From Cavia porcellus (Eukaryota > Chordata > Mammalia > Rodentia > Caviidae): 64,000 bases of DNA. The DNA is taken from assembly GCF_034190915.1 (NCBI RefSeq), contig NW_026947485.1, positions 30,579,519 to 30,643,518 of the forward strand, read 5' to 3'. A program made the position numbers and the translations under genes. Shown here one piece after another: positions 49,185-61,095 of the stretch; the stretch's first letter is position 1; the number at the start of each line of letters is the position of its first letter. The notes under the pieces were generated by a model. That model ran no database searches. It was not told the origin of the DNA and saw nothing but the letters and a program-made list of their open reading frames with translations.

Positions 49185-50402
49185 TGTTTTAAGTGCGGAG
49201 GGTTGTACTGGTTACGGTGCCAGAATGTGGGCACAGAAGATGTTGTAGAGTAGCTATTTCTTCCTTTCATAAACCCAGGTAATGTGAGCTGTCACATTGA
49301 AAGTTTTATTAGTTAACATTCAGGTTCAGACTGGAGCTATTCTTTGCCACTCTTTCAGGGCTCCACGAGGAAAAGAACAAGCAGAAAATTCACTTTAGAG
49401 TTCTAAGCAAGGCTGTGAGGAACAAACTGCTGTCAGTCCCTGTGGTTCCAAAGAATTAAAGGGAAGGGGTACATTTCAATGCTTAATAGAAAGGAAATAG
49501 AAAGCGCTTACACTTAATATGTCAAAAGGCACCCAAAATATGTGCAATGCAGACAGTGTTACAGTCTCTAGCCAGTCCAGTCACGATCCTTTGGCAAACT
49601 GCACAGTCACGGCTGTGATGCATTGGGATGAGAGGTACTATATAAATGTCAGATGTTACATAAATGTCAGAAATGATTATTGTTTGTTAATGGGGGCTTA
49701 AACCATTCCTAAGTGAAGAAGCAAAGGCAGAACTTACAGCCAGGAAAGTCTTAGCAGAGGCTGTAGACACCAATAACCCACAGGAAGGCAGTACTCACCC
49801 CTGGTTCTATGAAGGAAACTGGATAGGATTTAGGGTTGAAAACAAGGGCCCGGGTGGTCCCACTGCCACCACCTGCTGTTCAAGTGATCTCAGGCCAGCA
49901 GCCCCTTCACCTTCTGCAGACACCCGGAACATGTCAGTAATTGTAACACCTGTCCTACTTCTTATTGTACTAGGTTTGTGAGAAACAAGATGATTCCCAT
50001 GTTCTTAAGTGCTTTGTAAGATGTGAGACGTTACAAGGATGATCAGACCATGGTCATCTAGAATGGCACTGGAGCCTGGCCTATGCCTTCCCTTTAAATG
50101 GTGTCCACAAGAACTTCTGAAAAGAAGTCAGATAAAGATGTTGTGGCGGTGAGAGGATGACTGGCTGATACTGAAAACGCCAGGCTCTTTTCTCTCTGCA
50201 AACCAAGCGCAGGGATCCTGCCTCCTGGCCCTGGCTCTGCCAGCCGGTGAGCTTGGACCAACAACTGAGCAGGCGCTGGAACTGACTACCAAGGCTCTTC
50301 CGGCTCTGACGCTGAATCTAAATCAGGCTCAGTGCTTGGCTCTAGGAGAGATTCACCTTTCGCCTTCAGGAGCGACTTTCTCCACTGTCCCTAGGATGCG
50401 GT
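49185..50402. other. unique noncoding stretch
   Basis: No named repeat or gene. GC content rises toward the CpG island after about 50140. Confidence 0.4.
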
Positions 50403-50416
50403 GGGGGGGGGGGGGG
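50403..50416. repeat. G14 homopolymer
   Basis: Fourteen consecutive G; length is likely to vary and to be error-prone in sequencing. Confidence 0.9.
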
Positions 50417-50877
50417 TTGGAAAAGGTGGGGGCTGTGTGCTCCAAGTGAGTGTGCCCAATGAGGAAGTTGCATCCCTGGTGGTGAGGTGGGGTGAGGGCC
50501 GGTGAAGAAGGGTGTCCAGGGAGAGTGAGTGCTGTGAGAAGCCAGCATGCAGGGAACACTGCAATGAGGTCATGACTGTCGCAGGCAAACGAAGCTGGAC
50601 ATCTTCTGGTGGGGGAAGGGGAGCGTCCAGCATTTCTATTTGCAGAAAGTCTCTTCCCACTTCCCCCAGCAACCCCTTCCCACTTCTCTCCTCCCACTCT
50701 CCAGGTCTTTACACCTTTCAGACCCTAGCAAGTTCTCCCCGCAAGAGGTCCCGTGTCCGCGCCTCCTCTGTGGTCCTGTCTGAAACCATCAGGATTGTTT
50801 CCAAGCTGACTCACACCACTAATGTCAGGGAGCCGTGTCACACGGCGCTGGGCTCTGCAAGCTGTTGCTTGCGCGGT

Positions 50878-50902
50878 CGCCGCCGCCGCCGCCGCCGCCG
50901 CT
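50878..50902. repeat. (CGC)n trinucleotide tract
   Basis: About eight CGC/CCG units in the upstream part of the CpG island; in the proposed promoter, not coding. Confidence 0.9.
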
Positions 50903-50930
50903 CGCGGGCGGTGCACCAGGGTCCGCTGGA

Positions 50931-50953
50931 GGGGCGGGGCGGGGCGGGGCGGG
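50931..50953 (+). promoter_or_regulatory. GC boxes, (GGGGC)4
   Basis: Four tandem GGGGC units followed by GGG: overlapping Sp1/KLF GGGGCGGGGC sites that also satisfy a G-quadruplex pattern (G-runs with 1-nt loops). Confidence 0.8.
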
Positions 50954-51043
50954 ACCGGGGCGGAACCCGCCCCCTCGGCGTGCTGGCCCCGCCCTCTCCC
51001 TCCCTCCCTAGCGGACCGCAATGATTTAGAAGTTCAGGAATCC

Positions 51044-51055
51044 CACGTGACGTCA
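51044..51055. promoter_or_regulatory. E-box overlapping a full CRE
   Basis: CACGTG (51044-51049) and TGACGTCA (51048-51055) share two bases. The palindromic CRE binds CREB/ATF dimers and CACGTG binds bHLH-zip factors (USF, MYC, CLOCK types). It lies about 110 bp upstream of the splice donor, a typical proximal-promoter position. Confidence 0.8.
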
Positions 51056-51071
51056 CCGGGGGGGTGATGTA

Positions 51072-51163
51072 ATGCACTCTAAATAGAATGTATTGTAATC
51101 TTTGCTCAGTCCAACGTGGTCCCTTCACCCAGGCTCCGCTCTTGCCTTCTCCACACTTGTTTG
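51072..51163 (+). other. candidate TATA-like motif and noncoding first exon
   Basis: 'actctaaatagaatg' (from 51073) is a weak TATA-like A/T motif about 20 bp after the CRE. The following sequence contains 'cttctccacacttgtttg' and ends at a strong donor, TTG|GTAAGT (GT at 51164-51165). I infer transcription start near 51100 and an exon of about 60 bp without an open frame. Not proven; could be one of several starts. Confidence 0.4.
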
Positions 51164-51169
51164 GTAAGT
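51164..51169 (+). promoter_or_regulatory. candidate splice donor
   Basis: GTAAGT after TTG: full match to the intron side of the U1 consensus, inside the CpG island and downstream of the CRE. Confidence 0.55.
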
Positions 51170-51348
51170 TCCTAAAAATACGGCTCGGCCACTTCTGGGG
51201 CTTTTGCATTTAGTCACTTTTGTTGCACTTGCCGCGGGAGCCATCTCGGGAGCGTACTTGTTTGCAGGGGTTGGTTCTCGGCAGCAGCCGCGAGGTTACT
51301 TGGTCCAATGGGCAGGTCACAGGGCAAGGAGTAAGGAAGATGCGATGC

Positions 51349-51364
51349 ATTTTTTTTTTTTTTT
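51349..51364. repeat. poly(T) run in CpG island
   Basis: Sixteen T in otherwise GC-rich DNA. Confidence 0.9.
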
Positions 51365-52199
51365 GGAGGGTGATCTGTGTTTGTAAACATTTTGGCGGAC
51401 CAAAGGGAAGTCCGGCCCCAATTACTAGTAGGCTGTGGAATTCTGCTGTGTCCTGTGGCCACCCCGCGCCGTGTCCGTCCCGAAGCGCGTCTCGGTGGCC
51501 GCTGCGCCGTGCGACTGGAGAGATGCTCGCTGGAGCCCGCGCCGTGTCCGCCCGAGCGTGCGTGCGTGCGTGTGTGGGAGCGCGCGTGAGTTTCCCTGAC
51601 ACGGGGGACAGTTATGAATCGGGGGTGTGTGTTTGCCTCCAGAGACCTGGCAAAGTGAGGACCCCTCCAGAAGTGTGGTCAAGCGGCCGCGGCAGCAGCG
51701 GAGACGACGAGCCAGGAGCCTGCCCCCCGCGTCCCCAGCTTCCCAGTGATGCGGCGGCGGCGGAACCCCCGGAGAAAGTTTGCAAACTTCCAGCGGGCGC
51801 GGCAAGGACGCCGGGTCACCTGGGGGCGGGCGGGCGAGTGCACCCGGGCTCGCCCTCTCCCTGTGCCGAGCCTCCTGCCACCTCGCCCGCAGAGCTGCCC
51901 GCCGGGGCTGGTGGGCACGCGCGCCCGGGGAGGGAAGTCGCCCTTGCGGGGCGCTCGACTTTGCTCCGGGCGCTCCAGGCGCTCCAGGCTCGGGAGTGGC
52001 GGGGCTCTGTCCGCTGACGCTCGCTCCTCCAGCTGCCTCTTGCCTCCGTCTCTTTCTCGCTGACATCCTTACCTCTTCCCGGCCGCTGCCCCAAATGACA
52101 GCTCCGGCTGGAGCCGCGGCGGCGCCCAAACTGCGCTCAGCACCGGGCCAGCGGAGCCTTGCTCTGCGCCAGATCCTTCAGCGTGCCGCTTAAACTTTT

Positions 52200-54443
52200 C
52201 ACCAAGTTCACAGAGGGGCAAGACAAGAAAGAAGGCACCAAGGCGATGTTTTCTGTGGGGGAAGGAGGGAGACAGTGGGGTTTGCATCCCGCTTCTTCTT
52301 TGCTGTAGACCTATTTCTAAGGGGTGCCTGATAAACCCCTCAACTTTCTCTGGACCAGGGTCGCCCTCACTTGATGCTTATTCGAGGCCAAGGACTGGAG
52401 TGGGCTGTTTGTGTATTTCACTGTCAGTCTGCAGAGCGTTGGATTTTTAATTTTTCCCTCTCTCTGACGTGTGTCAAGGAATAAAGGCTGTATACAGGTC
52501 CATTACGTCATTCTGCAGGCCAGTAAGTGTTTGATTAACAGCTTCAGATACTCAGGGTTCAGGAGTTTAGGACGCTGACAAAGCACACCCCCACTCCTGC
52601 AGTTGCCCATTCCCTGGGCATCTTTATTGCCCTCTGGTCCCAACCCCTCCTTTTCCACCCTCCCCGCCCACATCGTTATCATCTGGGCCCGCCCCCGCCT
52701 TTTCCAGCTTTTCCCGGGGCGAACACTGTCCCTGGAGTGTGGGTAAGAGCTTCTGGTGTCAGAGGGGACCGCTGTGCCTGATCAGGGCACAATCTGCCCT
52801 TTTCTATTATTTAAGAAAGGCACCAGCAAACCTCTTTCAGGACGAAAATACTCATCCCTGACAGAAAAGGCATTTCAGGAAATGTTTAGAAGCAGTATGA
52901 GAATACCGAGCCCCTGCGGTGACTTAGGAAAGCAATGCATCCACAGCCAACAAAGTACTTAACTTTATACAGCGCCTGCCTAGAACTGTTTAGTCCAAGA
53001 GGGAAGGTTAGGAAGGGAGCAGCCTACTACACTGTTTAGCTGAAGGAACCAAGATTAGATGTTTTATTTCCAAAGTGAGAACATGTGAGTCGTTGAACAC
53101 AAAGTACCATACAATAAATTGCTGCGTGATTCTGTATTGTTCTTGAAGTTTCTGTGTTTAAAAAGGAAGTTAAATACATAAGTCACTGAACTGAGTCAGA
53201 ATCTCCCTATCTGGCAGTTGAAATAAAAACCCTGGGTGATTTGTTCAAGGGATAAAAGTAAGAAGCACTCTGGGAGTGAGGGAATGTACAAACTAAATGC
53301 AAATAAAGTTACTAACTACAGGCTTTTGGATGGAGAGGGGCAGGCAGGGGACTCTGGTGCTCTCTGATTTGGAGTTGGTGAAACCTAAATAAAGGAAAAC
53401 TTATATTCTGAATAGGTGGGAATTTCTTGAAGGGCATATGTTTTGTTATAATCAGCTTTGCTTTCTTCAAAGTGAAAGCCATGCTGTAGTGTAGGCATTT
53501 ATGAAACTCCTGTCTGGGGTTTAACTGACATCCCTTCCCCAAGTTTGTGGCGGTATTTATTATTTATTCACAACTAGGGATGAACTAGGATAACCCTACA
53601 CACAATATATGTGCATCAAGTATGTTAAACTACTTGTTTGTGATGCAGAGACCTTAAGGAAAAAATGGCCTGGTCACGGGCACTGGAGAGCGTGATTAAT
53701 GATCAGTGATTTAGTGATCAGTGATTAGTGGTTTTATTCAAACTGTTACCTCTGACCAGAAGCACACATCAGAGGATTAACAGGCTCTTTAGATAAATGC
53801 TCATTAGTGGAAGGGGGAAAAGCAAAGATAATAGGCATGCACCCAGGGACAACTTTCGAAGAAAATCATTCCCGTCTTCAGAATAATAAGCTCTATTAAC
53901 AGAAAGCCCTTTTAATTTAAAACTTGCTTTTATCTTGTAAATCAAAGTTAGATGTAAAAGTTTGTAGTGCTATTATAACCTAAATTTTCCCATATCCACT
54001 AGATGTGGATTATCTCAGTAGCGATATCTTTTTTTATTTAAATAAACAATTGGACCTTTAGAGCAGCTGAACTCTGACAAGTTCTTAGCTCCCAGGGTTC
54101 GAAGGTGTCCCCCCTTGTAGGATGGAGATTGCAGCTTGCTAACTAGATGGCGCCCTGTTCTTTGGTGTTCCGTGCTGCGCAGCACAGGAGTATGACTGAG
54201 CATGTAGCTGCTTGCGAGGTGTTCAACTCTCACAACAAAGTTGATTCTGTGTACGGTTGGAGGCTAGACAGTTCTACAAGTTTTTAGTCACATTTTCCAT
54301 GTCAGTTAAATCTAGGGAGTTCAAGGCTACTGGAAAAATTAGTCTCATTGCTAAAAGAAACGTGGAGAGCCAGGGAGAGCAGGAGGGACAGGAGCTAGGA
54401 GGCACCTCTGGGGCAGAGGTGATTGTAAAACACCAGACCTGTT

Positions 54444-54474
<31 letters not shown>

Positions 54475-57400
54475 GAGCTGGTTTCACAGTCTTTTGGTCT
54501 GAAATCCTGAAGCAAAAACTCAAAGGTTTATTTTCTTCCCAATCTTGCTGGTGAAAAACAAGTTACTAGAGAGAAAGGAAAGAATAATTTGATTTGGTGA
54601 CAGCAGGAAGCAACACGTTGCTGATTTTATTCTACGGATAATGGTAAGGTGATGTTGATATGTTTCTTAGGCAGAGAAAGTTCTTTGCACTTTGTTAAGT
54701 GGGATCCATGTTGTATTTTCATGGAGAGAATTTGGAAGTGGATTTTTTTATTGTGTGCAGCGTTTTAACATTGCTTTTGCTAGTTTCCTGGAACTTGTAG
54801 CAACGTTTTGTGTGAGGGTTTTGTGTGGGCATATGTTTGTGCATGAAGACCATTATTTTCTGGGTAAAACATGTTCAAGAACATATGAACTGCAGTGGGG
54901 AAGCTGTGAAATTTGTTAAGTAATATGTCAGGTAAAAATTCCCTTTTCCATGAGCTTTCATGCATCACTTCAATACTTGAGTTTCATTAAGAAGGAATTC
55001 TTTTCAAAAACCTGGTAATTAAAAACAAAACAAAAGGAAAGAAAAATCTCCACTTCCCACATTCTAACTTAGATGTGTACTGCCCTGAAGAAGTGTGCTA
55101 TTCACTGGACTTCAGTTATTTCTTTAGTTTTGAGATTTGCAAAGAAAATGATAAAGGAACTCACTATAGTTTCCTTTATTTTTTTCTCTGTAGCATTTTA
55201 TGTAGATCTGTTATTGTGAAGTCTTTTCTGATTAATACTGATTTTTATTGTTCAGTTTTACTTAGAGTAAGCATGTTTGCTTAACTGGTAATTTCTCAAA
55301 GCCAACTGCTTTTCATATGATGTCTACAGATTCCCTGTCAAATAGAAGTTGGTTGTGACCTTGTATATTGCTTATACCTGAGCAGATAGTTTAATAGAAT
55401 GTTTCCACAAAACAGTAGAAACCATGCCTTTATTTCTGTATCTCTGTTCTCTGCATCTTTTGTTTGAATAAGTGGTTAAATAAATGATAGATTGTCAGAG
55501 ATACTTTTCCTGTCTAGTTTTCAAATTTATAAAGTAGAATATTGTCATGATAATTAATTTTCAGTTTCCAATACCTGCATGTTAAAAACTAATCAGTCAT
55601 GAAGTTTCCATGGTTATTCGTATTGATGTCAAATTCCCAGTCTTCTGATTTCCTACTATAACATTTTAGTCATGATGCAACATCATCCTATAGTATTCCT
55701 TTGCACTGGCATTAGTTTTCGTCTTAAACGGAACATTATTTTGCGTAGAGTCTGATGGTCATTAGATCTCCAGGATGTAAACATTGTATCTGTAGTTGAT
55801 CTACTTCTGATTGTATTGTTAGATTAAATTTGGGATTTGGGTGGACTTATTTTCATCATCTTTTCTTTTCTTTTTCCTTCTTCACTTCAAAGCAATGCTG
55901 TTAGTCACAAAATTAATGTGATCATGGCTGGTGTTTCCCATCTATATGCTTCTTTTGCTTCTTACAAATTGGATTTCTACAGCAATTTAAGATCTTTTTT
56001 TAGAGGCAGCTTTCTTGGATGAAGATGGAATAATGATCTCAGTCAATTCATTATCTTGTCCAGTTTGACTACCAGCTGTATTATGGGAATCAACCAATGC
56101 TTTTATGTATTAGTGCCTAAAAATTTAAATCTAGGACTATTTCTCTGAGTTATATTTAAGAAAATTATACCATTGAGATAAGGTAATAAATTAGGGGAGA
56201 GAAGCCTTGAATAGTTGAGTGCAAGAAGGAAGCACTCTCATATATGCTAAATAGACTAAAAGACATTAAAGAAACTTTGTGTGCTGCTGTTTATGAACAA
56301 AGTAAGCTATCTGTTTTGTGACCAGTCACCAATGCTTTAAATAGAGTGTCTGGCACTTTAAAAATGACATCAACTTTTAATGTTTTTGCTAAAGAATTAC
56401 TATGCTTTGTAATTAGAAAAAACTGGCAATTAGTATTTTCAAGTTGTGTTGGAAATCACAAATCATGGATTTAACATAAGAAAATTTTTAAAAAGAGAGA
56501 AAGCATTTAGATATTTCCAAGTAGTGACAGCTCTGTTCCAGAAACATGAATAAATTTTTGTAGCTGTTATTGAAACCTCTGGGACCTTCAAAGTGAAGTG
56601 TAAAGTTTAGGGTAAATTCCTGAATGTATAAGATGTTATGTGGGTATTTGGATATTCCCCCCCACCACCAGGTTTACTGTAGTGCCTTAAGTTGCTTGCT
56701 TCTATTTGCTTAAGGTTCATTTTTCTAATCTCTACCCTAAAATTAGCAAGGATGGAAAACTACCATGATTGCATTTGTCTTGGACTGATCTTGGAACTAG
56801 TAAAAGAACTTCTTTTGGCCTATAGTTTCTGATAGGATAGTGAGATAGAAAGCTACTATCTTTGTGTGGATACTAGAGCTAGTATCCTCCTAACTGCCTC
56901 TCTATTTCAAAGAGGAGCCTCAAAACCTGATGATGTCTCCTAGCTTACCCACGGCTCAGCGCTAGAGGGTATCAAAGGAGGGCTGGAGGCCTGGTCCCAG
57001 TCTCTAGGTCAAGTTCTCTTTCCAAGCCAGTCTGCCACAAACATCCTTAACATAAATGGAGCACAAGCTATGAACAGTAGGTTTGGGTTCTTTGGTTTTT
57101 TCAAGCTTTTTGACCATTAACATTTTAAATTCAAAGACAAATGTTTATCAGATCTTTTGAGCAACTGCCTTAACCATAGACACTGTAGTTCTTATTCAGT
57201 GTATTCTTCTAAGGGATTTTAACTTTTTTCTCATCATTTTATAAGACATATTGTACAAATTGATACCACCCAGATTTCATTTGCAAATAAAAACCAGACA
57301 GAACTGAACATGGGCTAAAAGATAATCGGAGAACGAAGTGATGACTTTTCCTATTTTCTGTCTTTATCACCTCTGAGGAAAGGATACCAAAATTTATTTA

Positions 57401-58750
57401 ATTTAAAGCTCATATGGATCATTTTTCATTTTGTTGATGAGAGTAACAAGTGCTGCCCATGTTCACTCTAGCAGATGTACTTTAGCCCAGGATCCGTCTG
57501 TAATGCATTATCATTCCAGGTGAGGACAGGAGAGTGTTTGGAGGTAAAGATTATTCTGTCAGAAATGAGTTGAGTCCAGAAGCTCTTGGAGGGTTGGCTA
57601 GCAAAATGTGGCCACTCAGAAGTAATAGAAATCCTGCATGCTACACAGAGGACTCTTGAGCACTAAACATTTTCTGTATGATAATTTTAAGGTGATTTTA
57701 TTTATGATGCTTTGTTTAGGATGGGGGAAAAAGAGTATAAAAATAGAGACCTTGAATACCTGTGTGGTATGTGTTATTTGGCCTGACCCATAGGTCTTTT
57801 TTAGTTCTTTGCATGAAGGTTTTATACGGTGACTCAGGCCTCCCTTATTCTCATACTATTCTGAGAAGCTCTTGTGCTTAGGCATGATTTCTCAAATGTA
57901 ACTTATTTGAGCCAGTTTTGTGTAATTCTTTCTCTGCCAGCTTCCCAAGGAGAAAAGTATAGGCAGCAAAAGAACTCTGGTTTTTTTTTTTTTTTTTTGC
58001 ATTCACTGATTATTAGAAGAAACACATTTGAATCTTTATTTTCCAGATTTAGTGGGACTGTTTCACTCTACCAAAACAGGATTTTCTCTTTAAATTTTGC
58101 TTCTATTGCCTATGCACTAATGCATGCACCAGAGGGTACAAGGCATTGGGGATAAAGTCCATTTTCTCCAGCCCACCTAGGTATGACTGGTATAGCATTA
58201 TGAATCGCCTGATTTGCCTCACTGCAATGATAACACTTTCCAGAGAAATATTAACTCTGGGGTGGAAAAACACTACTATAGGCTCAGGTATCTCAGTTCT
58301 GAGCAGGGAATGATGCTGTGAAGAAGATGACTTTCAGCGCAATGAGGGCCTCTAAGGTTTATTTTCTCAACTTTGACATGCTAAAATGTTCTCTTCTTCC
58401 ATTCTCTGCATTTCCCTTAAGCTTATGTTTTGCTGGAATTGTTTCTTTACAACCGTCCCAGCTCCTCTGCTTTTAGGAGTATTCCCACAGTAAGAAATCA
58501 CAAACGTGTGCACAAGAGAGGGGCTGTTTTTCCTTAAGGGGAACAGATTTTAATATCACATCTTAGCGGAAATAATTAGACAAAATAGAGAACGTCTGCA
58601 GTCCAGTTGACAGTGTCACAGGTTCTGCCAACTGTGATTCTGCAGCGTTGCGGTTTATGGCAAGAGGCAGCGTCTCAGACTGGAAGACACGAACTCCTCA
58701 AAGTGTTGCCTTGAACTCTGCAAGCATCTCTGCTTCATTTGGGATAAGAA
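52200..58750. other. repeat-poor noncoding stretch downstream of the CpG island
   Basis: Apart from T-runs at 54448-54467 and 57980-57998 I recognise no SINE, LINE, LTR or DNA transposon in 6.5 kb, unlike the rest of the window. No frame above about 95 codons and no domain. Consistent with the start of a first intron rich in retained sequence; function not shown. Confidence 0.45.
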
Positions 58751-58751
58751 T

Positions 58752-59075
58752 ATTGTCTTGATCAGTACTGTCTCACAGTGGGAGTCACAAATGTAATTTT
58801 AAGTGTACAGGTAGCCACATGACAAAGATTAAAAACCAACAGTTTCAGTTCATTTTAAGAACTATTCTGTTTAACCCACCTCATCCAAAATATTATCATT
58901 TGAAGGTTATTCCAAATATTATCATTAAAATGTTAATGAGATATTTTTCCTCCCCTCTCCTTCTTTTTGGTACTCATCCTTTGAAATCTAGTGTATATTT
59001 TGCCCCGACAGCTATCTGGATGTGGGCTACCCGCATTTCAAAGCGTTCAGTAGCCACCTGTGACCAGCAACTATG
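58752..59075. mobile_element. hAT-type DNA transposon remnant
   Basis: 'agtactgtctcacagtggga' and 'gtgtacaggtagccacatga' at the left, 'gctatctggatgtgggctac' and 'ccgcatttcaaagcgttcag' with 'tagccacctgtgaccagcaa' at the right: mirrored arms around 'tagccac'. Same type as 19585-19880. Confidence 0.6.
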
Positions 59076-59094
59076 GCGCCAGACAATGCAAGTC

Positions 59095-59282
59095 TGTATC
59101 ATGGTTCTTAATCCTGGCAGCCCAATGGAACCACCTGTGGAGCTCATAAAAAACACTGCCACCCCTCCTCTGGGACTTTCTGATTTAATTGGTTTGGGGT
59201 GGGAACCTGGGCCTCTGTATTTTTTTAAATTTTCACAAGAGATTCTAATGTGCAGCAGAGTTTGGGAGCCGCAGTTCTAACT
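59095..59282. mobile_element. MER5A-like hAT remnant
   Basis: 'catggttcttaatcctggca', 'aatggaaccacctgtggagc', 'tctgggactttctgatttaa' and 'gattctaatgtgcagcagag' with 'tttgggagccgcagttct'. Both termini ('ggttct'/'agttct') are inverted, as in these short Charlie-derived elements. The 153-codon plus frame at 58819-59280 lies within the two transposon remnants and is not a gene. Confidence 0.75.
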
Positions 59283-59838
59283 GAGCCCTAAGGAATCTTC
59301 TCTAATATTCTGTGATTCTATTTAAGGAAAGGGATTGAAGTAAAGCATTCATTCAGAGTTCAAGGGCAGCTAATGCTTATTATAGGCATGCCGTACCCAG
59401 CAAAACATATTTAGAAAAGTATAATTAATAAAACTTAAAATTTACAGAATGAGCAATTTAGAAGATAATTCTTTGCACTAGATATGAGCTTTGTTTTGTA
59501 TACGTTTCCAACACGAGTGTTTGAAATACTCTCTTTCCCTAGACGCCTTAATTTAGGATTTTATTTAATATAATCTTATAGAAATCCTCCATTTGATCCC
59601 CATGTTTCAGGTTTCTTTCTGCCACACTCCTTTGCTCCAGTACTATTTGTCTTTAGCTGTTTTTAGAGGGAAAATTTTACTTCACTGGAAACATCTAGAT
59701 GCTGAAGAGTTTCCTCACTCCAAGTTTTGGGTCACTGTCTAAGACCAATCTTGCTCTGGTGAACACGTTAGCTATACTTCCCCTCAGACTGAAGATACTC
59801 GTACTATTTGTCACTTTTTCTTTTTTAAACTTCCTGAG
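59283..59838. other. unique noncoding stretch
   Basis: Nothing recognisable. Confidence 0.35.
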
Positions 59839-59945
59839 TTTTTTTTTTTGACAAGTTCAAACTATGTAGTCCAGGTGGGTCTCAAACTTGCAAACTTCCC
59901 GCCTAGTCTCTGGTTCTGAGATTACAGGCCTGTGCCACCCCAAGT
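59839..59945 (-). repeat. B1 SINE, diverged
   Basis: 'caagttcaaactatgtagtc' then 'caggtgggtctcaaacttgc', 'ctctggttctgagattacag' and 'gcctgtgccacccc' is antisense B1, with a T-run at the left. Confidence 0.75.
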
Positions 59946-61029
59946 TATTGGATATATATATAGTGTATAAAATATAAATTATGTATAATTAATTATTCCA
60001 TATATAGAATATTATACATATATATTCCAAATCCTTTGAGCTGAGCATCGTTCTGTAGAGTCCAAAGCAGCATTGCTTGTCTGGGGAAGGAGATAACTTG
60101 TTGCCCGTCCCTTGTGACTTTATGCTGCTAAGAACCTCTGCATTCCAGAATTCATGAGTCATTTCACCCTGATCTTCTCTCCTTATCCCCTGCAGAGCCA
60201 TCTATTTCCAAACATGTGTCTGTTTGACCACATGGTTTTAAAACATGGCTTTAAACCAGTTTGAGATTCAAAATTTTATGTTTTGCTATATTTTGAGGTG
60301 ATAATATTTGTGCGTTCTGTACTTTCATTCACTGGAAGAATTTTAGCTTCCATGCATTAATACGTAACTCTAGTTCCAGTTTTTATAGGCGGAGAAACTG
60401 ACAGATTGACAAGGCCAGTCAGCTCCTCACTGATTAGATGGGCAGTCCGTGTGAGGGGAGTCCATGTGTATGAGAGCAGGTAACCTAAATACAAGTGCTA
60501 CTCTGGAAGGCTTCCAGGTGGGGGTTTTCTGACCGTATGTGCAACTACCTTTGTCTCTGTCCTTATAAAAAATGCTCTGTGATGCTTTTCCATGTATTCT
60601 TTGCCTTTTAAATGATTTCTTTGCAAATAACTCTTTCTTCTCAGCTTCAGGCTACTTGTACCTGCACTGATTAACAAATACAAAAGGTTATACTGATGCC
60701 CCAACAGGAGATTTGTTCTCAAAGTTGCATGGAGGCAGCTGTTGCAAACCTGTTTTTTTTTTTTTTTTTTTTTTTTGTGGTGTCTAGGGAAACTTTCTCT
60801 CTCTCAGGCTACTTTGTGATTGACTGTGAGAAGACTGTGTGGAGAGACATTGAGATTAATGATGTATCTTGTTCATCTATTTCGGGGACTGACGGTAAAG
60901 GGCTTTTGCTATTCATTCATTGAGCAAGATAGACTATAGCCTAACTCCTGAATGAGATTAATAAAAAGTTTTTTTTCCACCCAGTTTGGGCCACTCTCTG
61001 CTAAATAAATAACCAAAACTTTAAAAACA
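59946..61029. other. noncoding; AT-rich start, MIR piece at about 60375-60440, T-run at 60752-60776
   Basis: 59950-60030 is (TA)-rich. 'ttttataggcggagaaactg' then 'acagattgacaaggccagtc' is a weak MIR core. The T-run of about 25 may be the tail of an unrecognised antisense retroelement. Confidence 0.45.
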
Positions 61030-61095
61030 TATTTGGGCATAGCTCAATACGAGGGTCTGGGTTCAATTTTCAATACTGAGGGGAAAAAAAATAGA
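61030..61095 (+). repeat. ID-type SINE remnant
   Basis: 'atttgggcatagctcaatac' then 'gagggtctgggttcaatttt' and 'caatactgagggg' with an A-rich tail: compressed ID body with a B-box-like 'gggttcaattt'. Confidence 0.6.

Larger units (their letters stand above)
50850..52190. promoter_or_regulatory. CpG island
   Basis: Dense CpG over about 1.3 kb, in strong contrast with the CpG-poor rest of the window. Contains GC boxes, CRE, E-box, (CGC)n and (TGCG)n tracts. Many overlapping open frames on both strands (up to 265 codons) follow from the low stop-codon density of GC-rich DNA and are not called as genes. Most likely the promoter of an unidentified gene. Confidence 0.85.

Noticed and set aside
50512..51024. 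170-codon plus frame upstream of the CRE
   Set aside because: Runs through the (CGC)n and (GGGGC)n tracts as poly-Arg and Gly-rich sequence; no family recognised.
51220..52017. 265-codon plus frame (and a 234-codon minus frame) in the CpG island
   Set aside because: GC-rich DNA has few stop codons, frames overlap on both strands, residues are Arg/Ala/Pro/Gly-rich with no domain, and the plus frame starts within the proposed first intron.
58819..59280. 153-codon plus frame
   Set aside because: Spans two hAT transposon remnants; coding by chance.
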